Positions 1 to 8,064 of a stretch of 31,489 nt of DNA are shown here, piece after piece. The DNA is from a virus, in IMG/VR virus record IMGVR_UViG_3300022591_000044, positions 1 through 31,489 of that record; one strand, written 5' to 3'. Within the stretch, counting starts at the first letter, position 1. Every line of letters starts with the position of its first letter. A model generated the notes under the pieces. The model did not search any database and was not told the origin of the DNA. It was given only the letters and a program-made list of their open reading frames with translations. A program made the translations under genes and the position numbers.

Positions 1-1200
1 GCTGTGGCGGGGCGGGCGGGCGAATTGATCGGTGATTCCGTTCGTCGCTTTACTATGCCGCTGAAAGATAAAGTCAAATTGCTGCTGAATGAGGGTGTGG
101 AATTGACGCCGGGCCAGATGCGCGGCGGCGCTCTCAAAGACACTGAGGACAAGATGATGTCGGCGCCCATTACGGGGCACGCCATCCTGTCCAGCCGCCA
201 GCGCAGCATCGAGACGTTTAACCGGGCGGCATGGAACCGCGTGCTGGAACCGCTTGGTCAAAAGATGCCCGATACGGTGAAGATGGGCCGCGAGGCAACC
301 GATTATGTGGACGATCGGGTTTCCGACGCCTATCAGCGCATCGTGCCGAACCTGCGGTTGACATCGGTGCAGAACGATCCCGCATGGGTGCATGACATGA
401 CGACCGCGATCAACGATGCGCGCGGATCGCTTCCGGATGCGGAATTTAATCATTTTGAAAAGCTGGTGCGGTCTCAGTTGATGGAAAAACTCGGGCCGAC
501 CGGGACATCCGTTGATGGCGACGTGATCAACGGAATTGATTCGCAACTCGGATTTGAAGTGCGCGGCTACAAGCGGTCTCAGGAGCACGACAAGCAAAAG
601 CTCGGCGCGGCGCTAGAGGATGTGCAGGCATCGTTCCGGAGCCTGTTGGAGCGGCAAAACCCGCAATACGCCAACGATTTGCGCGCGGCCCGCGCCGCCT
701 ATGCGAACTACGTCCGCGTCGGCAAGGCAGCATCGGCGCAAGGGACCGCGGCAAATGACGGCATTTTCTCCCCCGCGCAACTCAACGTGGCGGTGCGATC
801 CGAAAACAACACGACCCGCAAACTCGGCTACGGCAAGGGCAAGGCGTTGCTTCAGGACCTGTCTGACGCGGCGGTTGACGTGGTGCCGAGCAAATATCCG
901 GACAGCGGCACGGCGGGCCGTAACGCTTTGATGGGGATGCTTGGCCTTGGTGCCGGCGGCGCGTCCTGGTGGATGCACGACCCGACCGCGATGCTGTTGT
1001 CTGCGGGTGGATTGGGCGCTCTCGCCATCCCGGCAACCAAGCCCGTGAGCCGCGCCATCAACATGGCCGTCAACCGCCTCAGTCAGCAGCCCGGCCCGGG
1101 GCGCAACGCGCTGGCGGACATCCTACGCTCGGGCGGGCAGGTTGCCGCGCCGGCTGTCGGCTCATACGCGGCGGGCGTTACGCCTCCGAGCCACCCATGA
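1..1200 (+). CDS. DNA-ejection / internal virion-like protein (5' end outside window)
   Basis: The frame is open from base 1; a GTG at 4 is in frame, but the protein probably begins upstream of the window. About 399 residues are visible. An Ala/Gly-rich hydrophobic stretch of two segments lies near residues 305-345 (GMLGLGAGGASWW, then a Leu/Gly-rich run). It is preceded by a long, mostly helical, charged region containing an ELTPGQMRGG motif that I recall from podovirus and prophage proteins placed just before tail-fibre genes. Such proteins are thought to be ejected with the DNA or to line the injection channel; that role is inference. The stop overlaps the next start as ATGA, so it belongs to the late operon. 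Confidence 0.7.
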   Translation, partial: AVAGRAGELIGDSVRRFTMPLKDKVKLLLNEGVELTPGQMRGGALKDTEDKMMSAPITGHAILSSRQRSIETFNRAAWNRVLEPLGQKMPDTVKMGREATDYVDDRVSDAYQRIVPNLRLTSVQNDPAWVHDMTTAINDARGSLPDAEFNHFEKLVRSQLMEKLGPTGTSVDGDVINGIDSQLGFEVRGYKRSQEHDKQKLGAALEDVQASFRSLLERQNPQYANDLRAARAAYANYVRVGKAASAQGTAANDGIFSPAQLNVAVRSENNTTRKLGYGKGKALLQDLSDAAVDVVPSKYPDSGTAGRNALMGMLGLGAGGASWWMHDPTAMLLSAGGLGALAIPATKPVSRAINMAVNRLSQQPGPGRNALADILRSGGQVAAPAVGSYAAGVTPPSHP

Positions 1201-1352
1201 CGCCACCCAATACCCGAACTGTTCCGCCGCGCTCGGCAATCCAGCCGCTATCCGGGCCGCCCGGTTGCGGCGGCGGCGGACAAGCCATGTCGCCCAAAGT
1301 CCAAGCAGGATGCTTTTTAATGCAACTTCGCCAAGATGGGGATCAGCCATGA
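1197..1352 (+). CDS. small proline/glycine-rich protein, 51 aa, translationally coupled on both sides
   Basis: Its ATG overlaps the stop of the preceding virion gene (ATGA at 1197-1200), and its own TGA overlaps the next ATG (ATGA at 1349-1352). This double overlap is the main reason to believe it is translated. The product is basic, rich in Pro and Gly, and has two Cys residues. I see no signal peptide and recognise no family. It could instead be a spacer that lets ribosomes reinitiate into the next gene. Confidence 0.5.
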   Translation: MTPPNTRTVPPRSAIQPLSGPPGCGGGGQAMSPKVQAGCFLMQLRQDGDQP

Positions 1353-1759
1353 GCGATCCAGTTCATAGGGCAGTCCCTATGCTGCGTTCAACCCGCATCA
1401 TCATCGAGGCCGTGCCTCCCGAGCAAATGCGCCTCCCGGCGTATCGGCAGGAGGGGTTTGGCGACTGGTATGTGGACCGGGAGACGGGTGACATCCGGGT
1501 CACAGTAGCAGGCGGCGATGTATGGGACCAACCGGAACTGTTCCTTTTGGCGCTGCACGAACTCACAGAAGCGAGATTGTGCTTTGCCGCGGGGGTGGTC
1601 CAGGGCGCCGTTGACACCTTCGATGCCGCCTTCACGGGCGATGGTGAGCCGGGCGATGCGCCGGATGCACCGTATCGCGTGCAGCACAGGCAGGCGTGCA
1701 TGATCGAGCATTTGGCCGCGCTGTTCCTGGGGATCACGAATCACGGGAGAGTCGAGTGA
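1349..1759 (+). CDS. phage protein with HELTE metal-site-like motif, 136 aa
   Basis: Start chosen at the ATGA overlap at 1349. The motif LLALHELTEARLC near residues 66-78 is followed by DTFDAAF and, about 50 residues after the HELTE motif, by HRQACMIEHLAALFLGI. I recognise this HE-x2-E...H arrangement from a family of small phage proteins that resemble one-domain metallopeptidases, but the classic HExxH is not present and no substrate is known. The last 19 bases overlap convergently with the end of the minus-strand HNH gene. A minor late function (virion maturation or host-factor proteolysis) is speculative. Confidence 0.65.
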   Translation: MSDPVHRAVPMLRSTRIIIEAVPPEQMRLPAYRQEGFGDWYVDRETGDIRVTVAGGDVWDQPELFLLALHELTEARLCFAAGVVQGAVDTFDAAFTGDGEPGDAPDAPYRVQHRQACMIEHLAALFLGITNHGRVE

Positions 1760-2307
1760 ACGTTCTCGCCAAAGTTTGCGAACTCACCGTGAAGCTCGGC
1801 GGCTGCCTTGCAATAAGCGGCGTGCGCGAGTTCTGGAGTCGCAAACAGACCGAGATACCGAACCTTATAGTTGATCCCAATCAAAGCGACCCACTTATCC
1901 CTGTGCTTATGAACACCCTTGAACGGGCTTTTCCCGTCCTTGTGCTTTCTAACGTTCCGCGAGTTCTGAAAACCCTCTGCCGGACGCAGGTTGTTGCGGC
2001 TGTTGTCCGTCCCGATGTTGTTTCTGTGGTCGATTTCCGGCGGCTCATCTCCTGTGACCATTTTCCATATAATCCGGTGCGCTTGATATTTCTTAGAAGA
2101 CACACCGACCTGAATGTATTCGCCCCAAGCCGTTCTGGCCACCCATCCAGCGGTCTTGCCTGGAAATCGAGCCAGCCAGTTCAGCCACCTACGGCGATCT
2201 GGAAAATGTTCGATTGGTCGAGCGCGCCACGTCAGAACGCCTGTTTCCGGGTCGTAGTCAAAGCACTGGCGCAAATACGCTTGATCGGGCAAACTCTTGA
2301 CAGCCAT
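1741..2307 (-). CDS. HNH homing-type endonuclease with C-terminal AP2-like DNA-binding domain
   Basis: 188 aa on the strand opposite to its neighbours, with a good TAGGAG ribosome site 7 nt before the ATG. The HNH core is visible: AHRI at 76-79, EIDHRNN at 91-97 and DNSRNNLR at 101-108. It is followed by an AP2-like module (SPFKGV near 127, KWVALI near 138, YLGLFATPELAHAAY near 151). This two-domain layout is typical of free-standing homing endonucleases that cut a specific site and spread by repair. Here it sits between two plus-strand late genes and overlaps the tail of one by 19 bases, consistent with an invasive insertion. Confidence 0.88.
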   Translation of the reverse strand: MAVKSLPDQAYLRQCFDYDPETGVLTWRARPIEHFPDRRRWLNWLARFPGKTAGWVARTAWGEYIQVGVSSKKYQAHRIIWKMVTGDEPPEIDHRNNIGTDNSRNNLRPAEGFQNSRNVRKHKDGKSPFKGVHKHRDKWVALIGINYKVRYLGLFATPELAHAAYCKAAAELHGEFANFGENVHSTLP

Positions 2308-2414
2308 TGGTCCGCTCCTACGGATTGGTGGTCAGGGGCGCGATGGGCCTGCCAGGGTCTCATTGCGCTCCGCGCGTATACTCCATTATATCATTGGAAC
2401 AAAGGAGTATCGTC
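2308..2414. promoter_or_regulatory. divergent regulatory region between HNH gene and ATP-grasp gene
   Basis: An AT-rich patch in a GC-rich region. On the minus strand a perfect TATAAT lies at 2390-2385 but with no good -35. On the plus strand TTGCGC at 2363-2368 is followed after 18 nt by TATATC at 2387-2392, and TATACT lies at 2377-2382. The same -35 hexamer TTGCGC is used in the clearer promoter at 3870. The ATP-grasp gene has AAAGGAG at 2401-2407. Promoter placement is inference. Confidence 0.4.
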
Positions 2415-3746
2415 ATGCGCGTGCTGCTAATCGACACCGATCATGTTGGGCTTAGCCTTGCGATGCGCGCCGCCGCGGCTGGACATGAAGTCAAGTTATT
2501 CCGCTATTCCTCCAAGCCGACGCGGTATGCCGAGGGCTTCAAGGGCATTACGTTGGTTGACGACTATCGTCCGCATATGCCATGGGCAAAGAATGATGGC
2601 CTGATCGTCAATACCGCCAACAACCGATACCTGTGGGAACTTGATCGCTATCGGACGGACTTCGGATACACCAATATTTTCAGCCCAAGCGTTGCGTCTG
2701 CCCGCCTGGAAATCGACCGCGCCGCAGGCATGGATGCCATGAAAGCCATTGGGATTGAGGTTCCCCCATATGAAACATTCGATAGCCTCGAAGATGCGGA
2801 TGCGTTCGTGCGCAAGTCCGATCGGGCATGGGTCCACAAACCGCTCGGAAACGAAACAAATAAAGCACTAACGTATTGTTCCAGTGACCCGGCGGATATG
2901 TCGGGTTGGCTGCGTCGTCAAATTAAGTTGGGCAAGAAGTTGAAAGGCAAGGCAATGCTCCAGCAGCGGGTTGATCGCCTTGCGGAAATTGGTGTCTCTG
3001 GATGGATGGGGCCGGAAGGCTTCCTGCCGGGACGCTGGTCTGTGGCGTTCGAGCACAAAAATTTAATGAATGATGAACTCGGCCCGGCGACAGGCGAGCA
3101 GGGATCTTTGTTGCAATATTGCGAAACCGACAAACTCGCGAAGGATATGCTTTTGCCGCTAGAACCGGTTCTTCGCACGCTCGGCCATCGCGGCGATTTC
3201 GCGATTGGTGCCATGATCGATACCAAGGGCAAGGCGCACTTTCTTGAAGTGACGGCGCGATGCGGGTATCCCGCCTTCTGGATTCAGATCGCGTCTCATC
3301 GCGGCGACCCTATCAAATGGATGAAAGATTTGTTAGACGGCAAGGATAGCCTTCGGGTGTCCAATGACGTGGCGATCGGGGTTGTGCTGTCTCAGCCCAA
3401 TTATCCGTACGAAAACTCCTTGCCGGAAATGGTTGAGGGTGTTCCGATTTATGGCATTGATGACGTTTTGCCAGACATCCATCCGGTTGAGGTGATGCGC
3501 GGTATTGGCCCCGTCATGGAGAATGGTAAGGTGGCGGACCGCCCGACATACGAAACGGCAGGGGAATACGTTCTCGTTGCAACCGCTCTCGGCAAGACCA
3601 TCGAGAGGGCGCGGAAAAGGGTCTATGACACCATAGACGCAATAAAATATCCCAACCGGATGTTCCGCACCGACATCGGGGAAAAAATCATCCCGGTTTT
3701 GCCCGCACTCAAAAAGCACGGCTACGCGCTGGACATGAACCCTTAG
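2415..3746 (+). CDS. ATP-grasp ligase related to PurD (GARS-like)
   Basis: 443 aa, start fixed by AAAGGAG 7 nt upstream. The N-terminus MRVLLIDTDHVGLSLAMRA has the pattern of a nucleotide-binding preATP-grasp fold. The C-terminus (GEYVLVATALGKTIERARKRVYDTIDAI then MFRTDIGEKII, shown in parts) matches the terminal PurD pattern, where a glycine-rich strand, TALG, a helix and RxDIG occur. PurD joins glycine to phosphoribosylamine in purine synthesis. The middle of this protein is divergent and the gene lies in a tail module, so a different amino-ligase reaction, for example on DNA, a nucleotide or a virion component, is equally possible. It is adjacent to an HNH endonuclease and has its own likely promoter. 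Confidence 0.72.
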   Translation: MRVLLIDTDHVGLSLAMRAAAAGHEVKLFRYSSKPTRYAEGFKGITLVDDYRPHMPWAKNDGLIVNTANNRYLWELDRYRTDFGYTNIFSPSVASARLEIDRAAGMDAMKAIGIEVPPYETFDSLEDADAFVRKSDRAWVHKPLGNETNKALTYCSSDPADMSGWLRRQIKLGKKLKGKAMLQQRVDRLAEIGVSGWMGPEGFLPGRWSVAFEHKNLMNDELGPATGEQGSLLQYCETDKLAKDMLLPLEPVLRTLGHRGDFAIGAMIDTKGKAHFLEVTARCGYPAFWIQIASHRGDPIKWMKDLLDGKDSLRVSNDVAIGVVLSQPNYPYENSLPEMVEGVPIYGIDDVLPDIHPVEVMRGIGPVMENGKVADRPTYETAGEYVLVATALGKTIERARKRVYDTIDAIKYPNRMFRTDIGEKIIPVLPALKKHGYALDMNP

Positions 3747-3962
3747 CCCCTCTACAAAGTCTCTGCTGCGGCGGCGTGGGCGAGACACGCGGCGGACTGC
3801 GCTCGTGAGTGTCGTGGTCAACGCGGGCTAATTCCCCTGGCCGGTAGCCAATCCGGCCCGCAGCAAATCTTGCGCCTCTGCCCGCGATCGTCTATACTCC
3901 CGCCACCATACCGGCATGGACCTCGCCGGGCATCTCAATGACCAAGGCGCACCGCGCCGGAG
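3747..3962 (+). promoter_or_regulatory. intergenic region with sigma70-like promoter for the tail fibre operon
   Basis: The 216 bases after the ATP-grasp gene hold no supported gene. A 6-bp stem, GGCCGG/CCGGCC with an 8-nt loop, lies at 3839-3858 without a T-run. TTGCGC at 3870-3875 and TATACT at 3893-3898 are separated by exactly 17 nt, the best promoter match in the late region. It would start transcription near 3905, upstream of the fibre gene. Function is inferred from hexamers and spacing only. Confidence 0.55.
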
Positions 3963-4913
3963 ATGTCCCGCTTGTCAACGATGGTCCTGGCGCCCCCCTT
4001 GGTTCAGCAGTTCACCGATGGCAACGGCAATCTGCTGGCCGGCGGGCTGCTGTTCACCTATGCCGCCGGCACGACCACCCCGCAAGCCGCGTTCACCAGC
4101 GCGGCAGGGACGACCGCCCTGCCCAATCCGATCGTGCTCAATGCGCGCGGCGAGGTGGCGCCATCCGCAACCGGCACGTCATGCGGTCTTTGGCTCGATC
4201 CGACGCTTGCTTACAAGTTTGTCCTGTCGCCGGCCACGGACACCATCCCGCCGACGAATCCGATTTGGACCATCGACAACGCGGTTTCTCCGCAATCCGC
4301 CATTTTGGCCGCGCTGGCGAGCTACGAGGCGTCGCTCGGCGGAGTCCCGATCGGGTCTCAGGTGGCCTATGCCGGCTCTACCGCCCCGCCCGGGTGGCTG
4401 CTGTGCTACGGACAGGCGGTATCCCGGACGACCTATGCCGCGCTGTTTGCCGTCATTGGCATTGCGTACGGCGTGGGCGACGGGTCCAGCACGTTCAACC
4501 TCCCAGACAAGCGCGGGCGGGCGTCCATTGGCGCCGACAACATGGGCGGGTCCGCGGCAAGCCGCGTCACCAACGCCGTCTCCGGGGTCAATGCAACCCT
4601 GGTCGGCGCGGCGGGCGGCGATCAGCGAGCGCAGCCGGACACGCTGACCGCGGAAACGACGGTTGCCAGCGAAGTCACCGACAACGGGCACGTCCATACG
4701 TTCCAGGCCGTCAATGATGGCGGGACGGGCATTTATGCCGGCGGACGCTCCGGCGGGCCGGGCGCCGTCGAGACCACCGACACAGCATACACCGGCATAG
4801 GCGTTGCCAGCACGGCAACCACGACTGTTTCCGGCGTGCTGACCGGCGCGGCGCAGAACATGCCGCCGGTTGAGGTTGACAACTGGATTGTTTACACAGG
4901 GGTAGCGGCATGA
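3963..4913 (+). CDS. tail fibre protein with tail-collar domain
   Basis: 316 aa. The N-terminus (LAPPLVQQFTDGNGNLLAGG around residues 9-28) is the standard virion-anchoring segment of many podovirus-type fibres. Residues ~128-190 carry the phage tail-collar signature: PIGSQVAYAG, PPGWLLCYGQAVSR, YAALFAVIG and GSSTFNLPDKRGR. The rest is Thr/Gly/Ala-rich and likely beta-structured. The start at 3963 lacks a good ribosome site; ATG 3981, giving MVLAPP, is a fair alternative, and an in-frame stop at 3939 rules out anything earlier. The gene overlaps the next by ATGA. Confidence 0.85.
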   Translation: MSRLSTMVLAPPLVQQFTDGNGNLLAGGLLFTYAAGTTTPQAAFTSAAGTTALPNPIVLNARGEVAPSATGTSCGLWLDPTLAYKFVLSPATDTIPPTNPIWTIDNAVSPQSAILAALASYEASLGGVPIGSQVAYAGSTAPPGWLLCYGQAVSRTTYAALFAVIGIAYGVGDGSSTFNLPDKRGRASIGADNMGGSAASRVTNAVSGVNATLVGAAGGDQRAQPDTLTAETTVASEVTDNGHVHTFQAVNDGGTGIYAGGRSGGPGAVETTDTAYTGIGVASTATTTVSGVLTGAAQNMPPVEVDNWIVYTGVAA

Positions 4914-5641
4914 CCGGCGTAGCGGACAACCAAAGCCAATCCCCGCAAATGACCGTGGGGATTTCTGCGCTCGGCGCGGACGGCACGTACAGCCCGGTCT
5001 CGCCGTCAAAACCAATTCCCGTCACGCTTGCGGCGGGGGCCAGCGCCATCGGCAAGGTCGCGATTGACCAGACGACGCCCGGCACCACGAACGGGGTTGC
5101 AGTCAACTCGCTGCCCGCTCTTGTCGCTGGATCGGCAACCATCGGCTCTACCACGATGGCGCCGACGAACAACGCGTCCACGCTAACCCTGCCGTCCACC
5201 ACGACGGCATACAGCGCCAATACTTTGGCGGCATCCAGTGCCACCGCCGGCAGCGTGGCAGTCCCAAGCGTAACGCTTGCCAACGGCGCGGGCGCCATCA
5301 CCGGGTTGCGGCTGTCAAGCAACGATTCGACATCGACGGCATATGGCGGCCAAACGGTTCAGGTTGATCTGTGGACCGCAGCACCAACGTTTACAAACGG
5401 CGATCGTGGCGCGTGGGCGCTCGCAAGCGGGTCTGCATCGCACCTGAGATCGTTTACCGGCACAATGTCGGCGGTGGCCGGTGACGGCGTGTATGCTGAA
5501 TTGGCGGCCAATGTCGGCAACTTCGCGTTGCCGAAGTTGGCATCCGGCACGACGCTGTATTGGACCTTGACGATGATTACCGGCTCCGGCGTAACCGGCG
5601 CATCGAAAGTCTGGACGCTTGTCGTTGAGACAATGCAGTGA
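4910..5641 (+). CDS. phage structural protein, Thr/Ala/Ser-rich, 243 aa
   Basis: Coupled to the collar gene through ATGA at 4910. Composition (Thr, Ala, Ser, Gly, few charges, almost no Cys) and short alternating strands suggest a beta-rich virion surface or fibre protein. The C-terminal half contains YGGQTVQVDLWTAAPTF and DGVYAELAANVGNFALPKL, a jelly-roll-like pattern that I recall from phage proteins encoded beside tail fibres. No enzymatic motif is seen. It ends in a GTGA overlap with the next gene. Role inferred from position. Confidence 0.62.
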   Translation: MTGVADNQSQSPQMTVGISALGADGTYSPVSPSKPIPVTLAAGASAIGKVAIDQTTPGTTNGVAVNSLPALVAGSATIGSTTMAPTNNASTLTLPSTTTAYSANTLAASSATAGSVAVPSVTLANGAGAITGLRLSSNDSTSTAYGGQTVQVDLWTAAPTFTNGDRGAWALASGSASHLRSFTGTMSAVAGDGVYAELAANVGNFALPKLASGTTLYWTLTMITGSGVTGASKVWTLVVETMQ

Positions 5642-7140
5642 GGCGTTTGCTGCTCCTCTCGGGCGTGCGTCCGTCCTACGTCGCGGACCTGACGCTTGGG
5701 TATCTGCCGGCCGGGATATCGTTTTCGCGCGCCGGAAACGCGATGCTGACCGACGCGTCGGGGAAGTTGACCTACGCGCCGAACAATCTGCTGACGCATT
5801 CGAACGATCTGACAAATGCCGCATGGAACAACGCCGGATATACAGTATCGCCAAATAGCGTTGTTGCACCCGATGGCACAACGACAGCATCGCTTGTAAC
5901 GCGTCTCGCGTCCGGGTCGCAATATGTCCAGCAGGGTGTGCAAAACATACAGGCTGGTGTAAACACGATCGTCGCTGCGTGGGCTAAAGCCGGAACTTCC
6001 GGGTCTTTGGCGTTCACCGGCAACGGCTCTCTCGGAACAACAACATTCAACCTAAACACCGGAGTTTCCGTAACCGGATCGGGTGGGTGGGTGTCGTCCG
6101 GCACGGTAAATGCCGGCGGCGGCTGGTGGCTTTGTTATGCCGTAGCAAACGTTTCGTCCAGTCAAATAGCTTATTTTAACCCCACAAATGCAGGCGGGAC
6201 TGGCGCCACCAATTCTGTCTGGCATTTCAGCGTCTCAGCCGTCACCTACGAAACGACCGCCCGCCCCGGCGATCAGGTCGTGACGGGCGCGGCGGCATAC
6301 TACGGGCCGAGGTTCGATCACTCTGTAGCCGGTTTGCCGGCCGGGCTGCTGGTGGAGGCGTCGGCGACGAATTTAGAATACTACTCTGACACATTCAGCA
6401 ATTTGGCGTGGATCAAAAACTTTTCCGCATTGAGCACCGGATCGACCGCACTGGACGGGTCTGCGTCGGCCCGCGTTACGATGAATGCCGGGAGCAACCA
6501 ATACCCGCTTTACGGCACAGGCTTTAATAAAGTGTCGGGAAACACGTATAGCCAATCAATATACGTCAAGTATGTAAATACACAATGGCTGTGGTTTCGC
6601 GGTGATTTGACTGTAGGTGCCCAAGATGATTGGGCGTCATTTGACGTTCTAAACGGGGTCGGTGGCAACGCACTTGCTGGTGTTTCCAGTTTTACTATTA
6701 CCGGGGCGGGCGGTGGATGGTATCGGATTGACTTAATTGGCACGGCAACCACTTCTTCCTCTGGAAACCTCGTCGTCAGAGCCGGGACTGGACCGACCCC
6801 GACGAACTCGGCGACAACGTATGCGGGGACGGAGGCGTTTGACATTTTCGGTGCGCAAGTCGAAGTCGGCTCATTACCCACCTCCTACGTCCCCACCGCC
6901 GCAGGCAGCGTCACCCGGGCGCCGGACGTGTTGAGCCTGACGGGAGCAGCCGCCGCCGCAGCAGCGATTGGCCCGGCGGTCGTAGAGAGGCAGAATTACG
7001 CTACCGGCGTCATTTCGCGCATAGCCTACGCGAAGGGCGCCTTTGCGTGGTCGCCCGGGTATCGCGTGCGAAAGTTCGCGATTTACCCGCCGAACACGAA
7101 TACCGCGCCGTTTCTGACCGTTGGCGGGAGGTGGCAATGA
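5638..7140 (+). CDS. receptor-binding / head-spike-type fibre protein, 500 aa
   Basis: GTG start at 5638 overlaps the previous stop (GTGA). Two copies of a carbohydrate-binding-like phage module are visible. The first begins at NNLLTHSNDLTNAAWNNAGY (~49-68) and the second at TNLEYYSDTFSNLAWIKNF (~248-266); each is followed by a Gly/Ser/Thr-rich beta region. A linker with YYGPRFDHSVAGLPAGLLVE joins them, and the C-terminus has TSYVPTAAGSVTRAPDVL. These strings are characteristic of phage fibre proteins with a concanavalin-like fold that touch the cell surface. Together with the neighbouring genes this forms an adhesion cluster. Confidence 0.78.
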   Translation: MRRLLLLSGVRPSYVADLTLGYLPAGISFSRAGNAMLTDASGKLTYAPNNLLTHSNDLTNAAWNNAGYTVSPNSVVAPDGTTTASLVTRLASGSQYVQQGVQNIQAGVNTIVAAWAKAGTSGSLAFTGNGSLGTTTFNLNTGVSVTGSGGWVSSGTVNAGGGWWLCYAVANVSSSQIAYFNPTNAGGTGATNSVWHFSVSAVTYETTARPGDQVVTGAAAYYGPRFDHSVAGLPAGLLVEASATNLEYYSDTFSNLAWIKNFSALSTGSTALDGSASARVTMNAGSNQYPLYGTGFNKVSGNTYSQSIYVKYVNTQWLWFRGDLTVGAQDDWASFDVLNGVGGNALAGVSSFTITGAGGGWYRIDLIGTATTSSSGNLVVRAGTGPTPTNSATTYAGTEAFDIFGAQVEVGSLPTSYVPTAAGSVTRAPDVLSLTGAAAAAAAIGPAVVERQNYATGVISRIAYAKGAFAWSPGYRVRKFAIYPPNTNTAPFLTVGGRWQ

Positions 7141-7466
7141 GCGATTTCGTTCTTGACTTCGGCACACCCGACGCCGCGGTTTTGGCTTATCAGGCGCTCG
7201 GCTTTTGGGATGCGGTGAACAGCGTCCCGATCACAAAAGGACCGCTGACGGGGGGTCAAGGAGCGTCGTTTTTCATGGAGATTTTCGGGGCCGCGCCGGG
7301 CATCGGCTACGGCGCGCGGCTCCGGCTGAACGGCATTGACCCATTCGCCACCGGGCTTTTTCAAATACCGGCCGGAGTGACGGTCTATCCCGAAACCAAA
7401 TACCTTGCAGATGGAGTAACGATAGACGCAAGTTACGCGCAACCTCCATATGGACAGATCGCATGA
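7137..7466 (+). CDS. small phage structural or fibre-accessory protein, 109 aa
   Basis: Start at 7137 by ATGA overlap, with GGGAGG 5 nt upstream. Sequence features are mixed: SDFVLDFGTPDAAVLAY, a Gly-rich centre (TGGQGASFFMEIFGAAPGIG) and FQIPAGVTVYPETKYL near the end. Its position right after a fibre gene, and the coupled start of the following lipoprotein, suggest a fibre chaperone or minor structural part. No family is recognised with confidence. Confidence 0.6.
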   Translation: MSDFVLDFGTPDAAVLAYQALGFWDAVNSVPITKGPLTGGQGASFFMEIFGAAPGIGYGARLRLNGIDPFATGLFQIPAGVTVYPETKYLADGVTIDASYAQPPYGQIA

Positions 7467-7948
7467 TGATCCGCGCCGTCCTCGCCGCCTCTCTGCTGCT
7501 GCTGGCCTCATGCGACGCCCCGCGCGTGACGCGGACGGCGGACGGCGTTCGTTTGGCATCGCGGATTAATCCCGCGTCGGCTGCGGCTGTGGATGCGCTG
7601 CTGCGGCCCGGCGACACGCTCACGCTGGACAGCGACGGCGGGTATGTCGCGGCGGCTGCGCAGATCGCCGTGGCGGTCATGCAGCGCCACGTAGACACGC
7701 GGGTTGATGGCGAGTGCGCCTCGGCCTGCGTTCTGGTGTTCGCCGCCGGGAAGCGCCGCTCCGTGGCGTCCGGGTCTCGGATCGGCGTGCACCAATCGAC
7801 GGACCCGAGCGTGGACTCGCTCATGGCGATGTCGCTGTCTGCGAACGGAGCACCGCCCGGCGTTGTGGACGCGATGCTCGCGACGCCGCCCGCGCTGGTG
7901 ACGTGGTTGAACGCGGCCGAGATCGCCGCATGGACCGACGAAAAATGA
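7463..7948 (+). CDS. ClpP-like serine protease-fold lipoprotein
   Basis: 161 aa, ATGA-coupled. A signal peptide with lipobox LASC ends at Cys17, so the mature protein would be a membrane-anchored lipoprotein outside the cytoplasm. The body shows the ClpP/crotonase pattern: LTLDSDGGYVAAAAQIA at ~53-69, then GECASACVLVFAAG with the putative nucleophile Ser87, then RIGVHQ with putative His110. Related periplasmic ClpP-like proteins are known in bacteria. Encoded between fibre and lysis genes, it could process a surface or periplasmic target during infection, or alter the host envelope; both are inference. Confidence 0.72.
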   Translation: MMIRAVLAASLLLLASCDAPRVTRTADGVRLASRINPASAAAVDALLRPGDTLTLDSDGGYVAAAAQIAVAVMQRHVDTRVDGECASACVLVFAAGKRRSVASGSRIGVHQSTDPSVDSLMAMSLSANGAPPGVVDAMLATPPALVTWLNAAEIAAWTDEK

Positions 7949-8025
7949 CCCACGCCCGGAACCCCGCCGCGCTGCAAACGCGGCGAGGAACCGCCCCGCC
8001 ACGACAGAGGGAAAATCTGCCATGA
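7945..8025 (+). CDS. possible 26-aa leader ORF carrying an RNA hairpin
   Basis: ATGA overlaps join this short frame to the lipoprotein gene before it (7945) and to a further 18-codon frame starting at 8022. It is Arg/Pro-rich and basic. It has no ribosome site of its own and contains the CTGCAA-loop hairpin at 7965-7985, so the segment may matter as RNA rather than protein. Confidence 0.22.
   Translation: MTHARNPAALQTRRGTAPPRQRENLP
7965..7985 (+). other. RNA hairpin with CTGCAA(A) loop
   Basis: A perfect 7-bp stem CGCCGCG/CGCGGCG encloses CTGCAAA. It lies between the ClpP-like lipoprotein and the holin candidate, on the sense strand. The loop matches the CTGCAA loops of the four hairpins at 26764-26827 and 31190-31241. 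There is no T-run, so it is not a standard terminator. Confidence 0.5.
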
Positions 8026-8064
8026 CGACGCACGCACGGAAGCACGATATCGCAGGGGTGGCAA

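Noticed and set aside
1696-2430. Plus-strand 244-codon frame opposite the HNH gene
   Set aside because: Shadow of the HNH-AP2 gene, which has both domains and a good ribosome site on the minus strand.
3916-4717. Two overlapping plus-strand frames (3916-4647 and 3938-4717) in the collar gene
   Set aside because: Arg/Pro-rich shadow translations of the collar-domain gene, which has clear family motifs in its own frame.
3963-7466. Search for a diversity-generating retroelement linked to the fibre genes
   Set aside because: No reverse transcriptase gene and no template/variable repeat pair visible.
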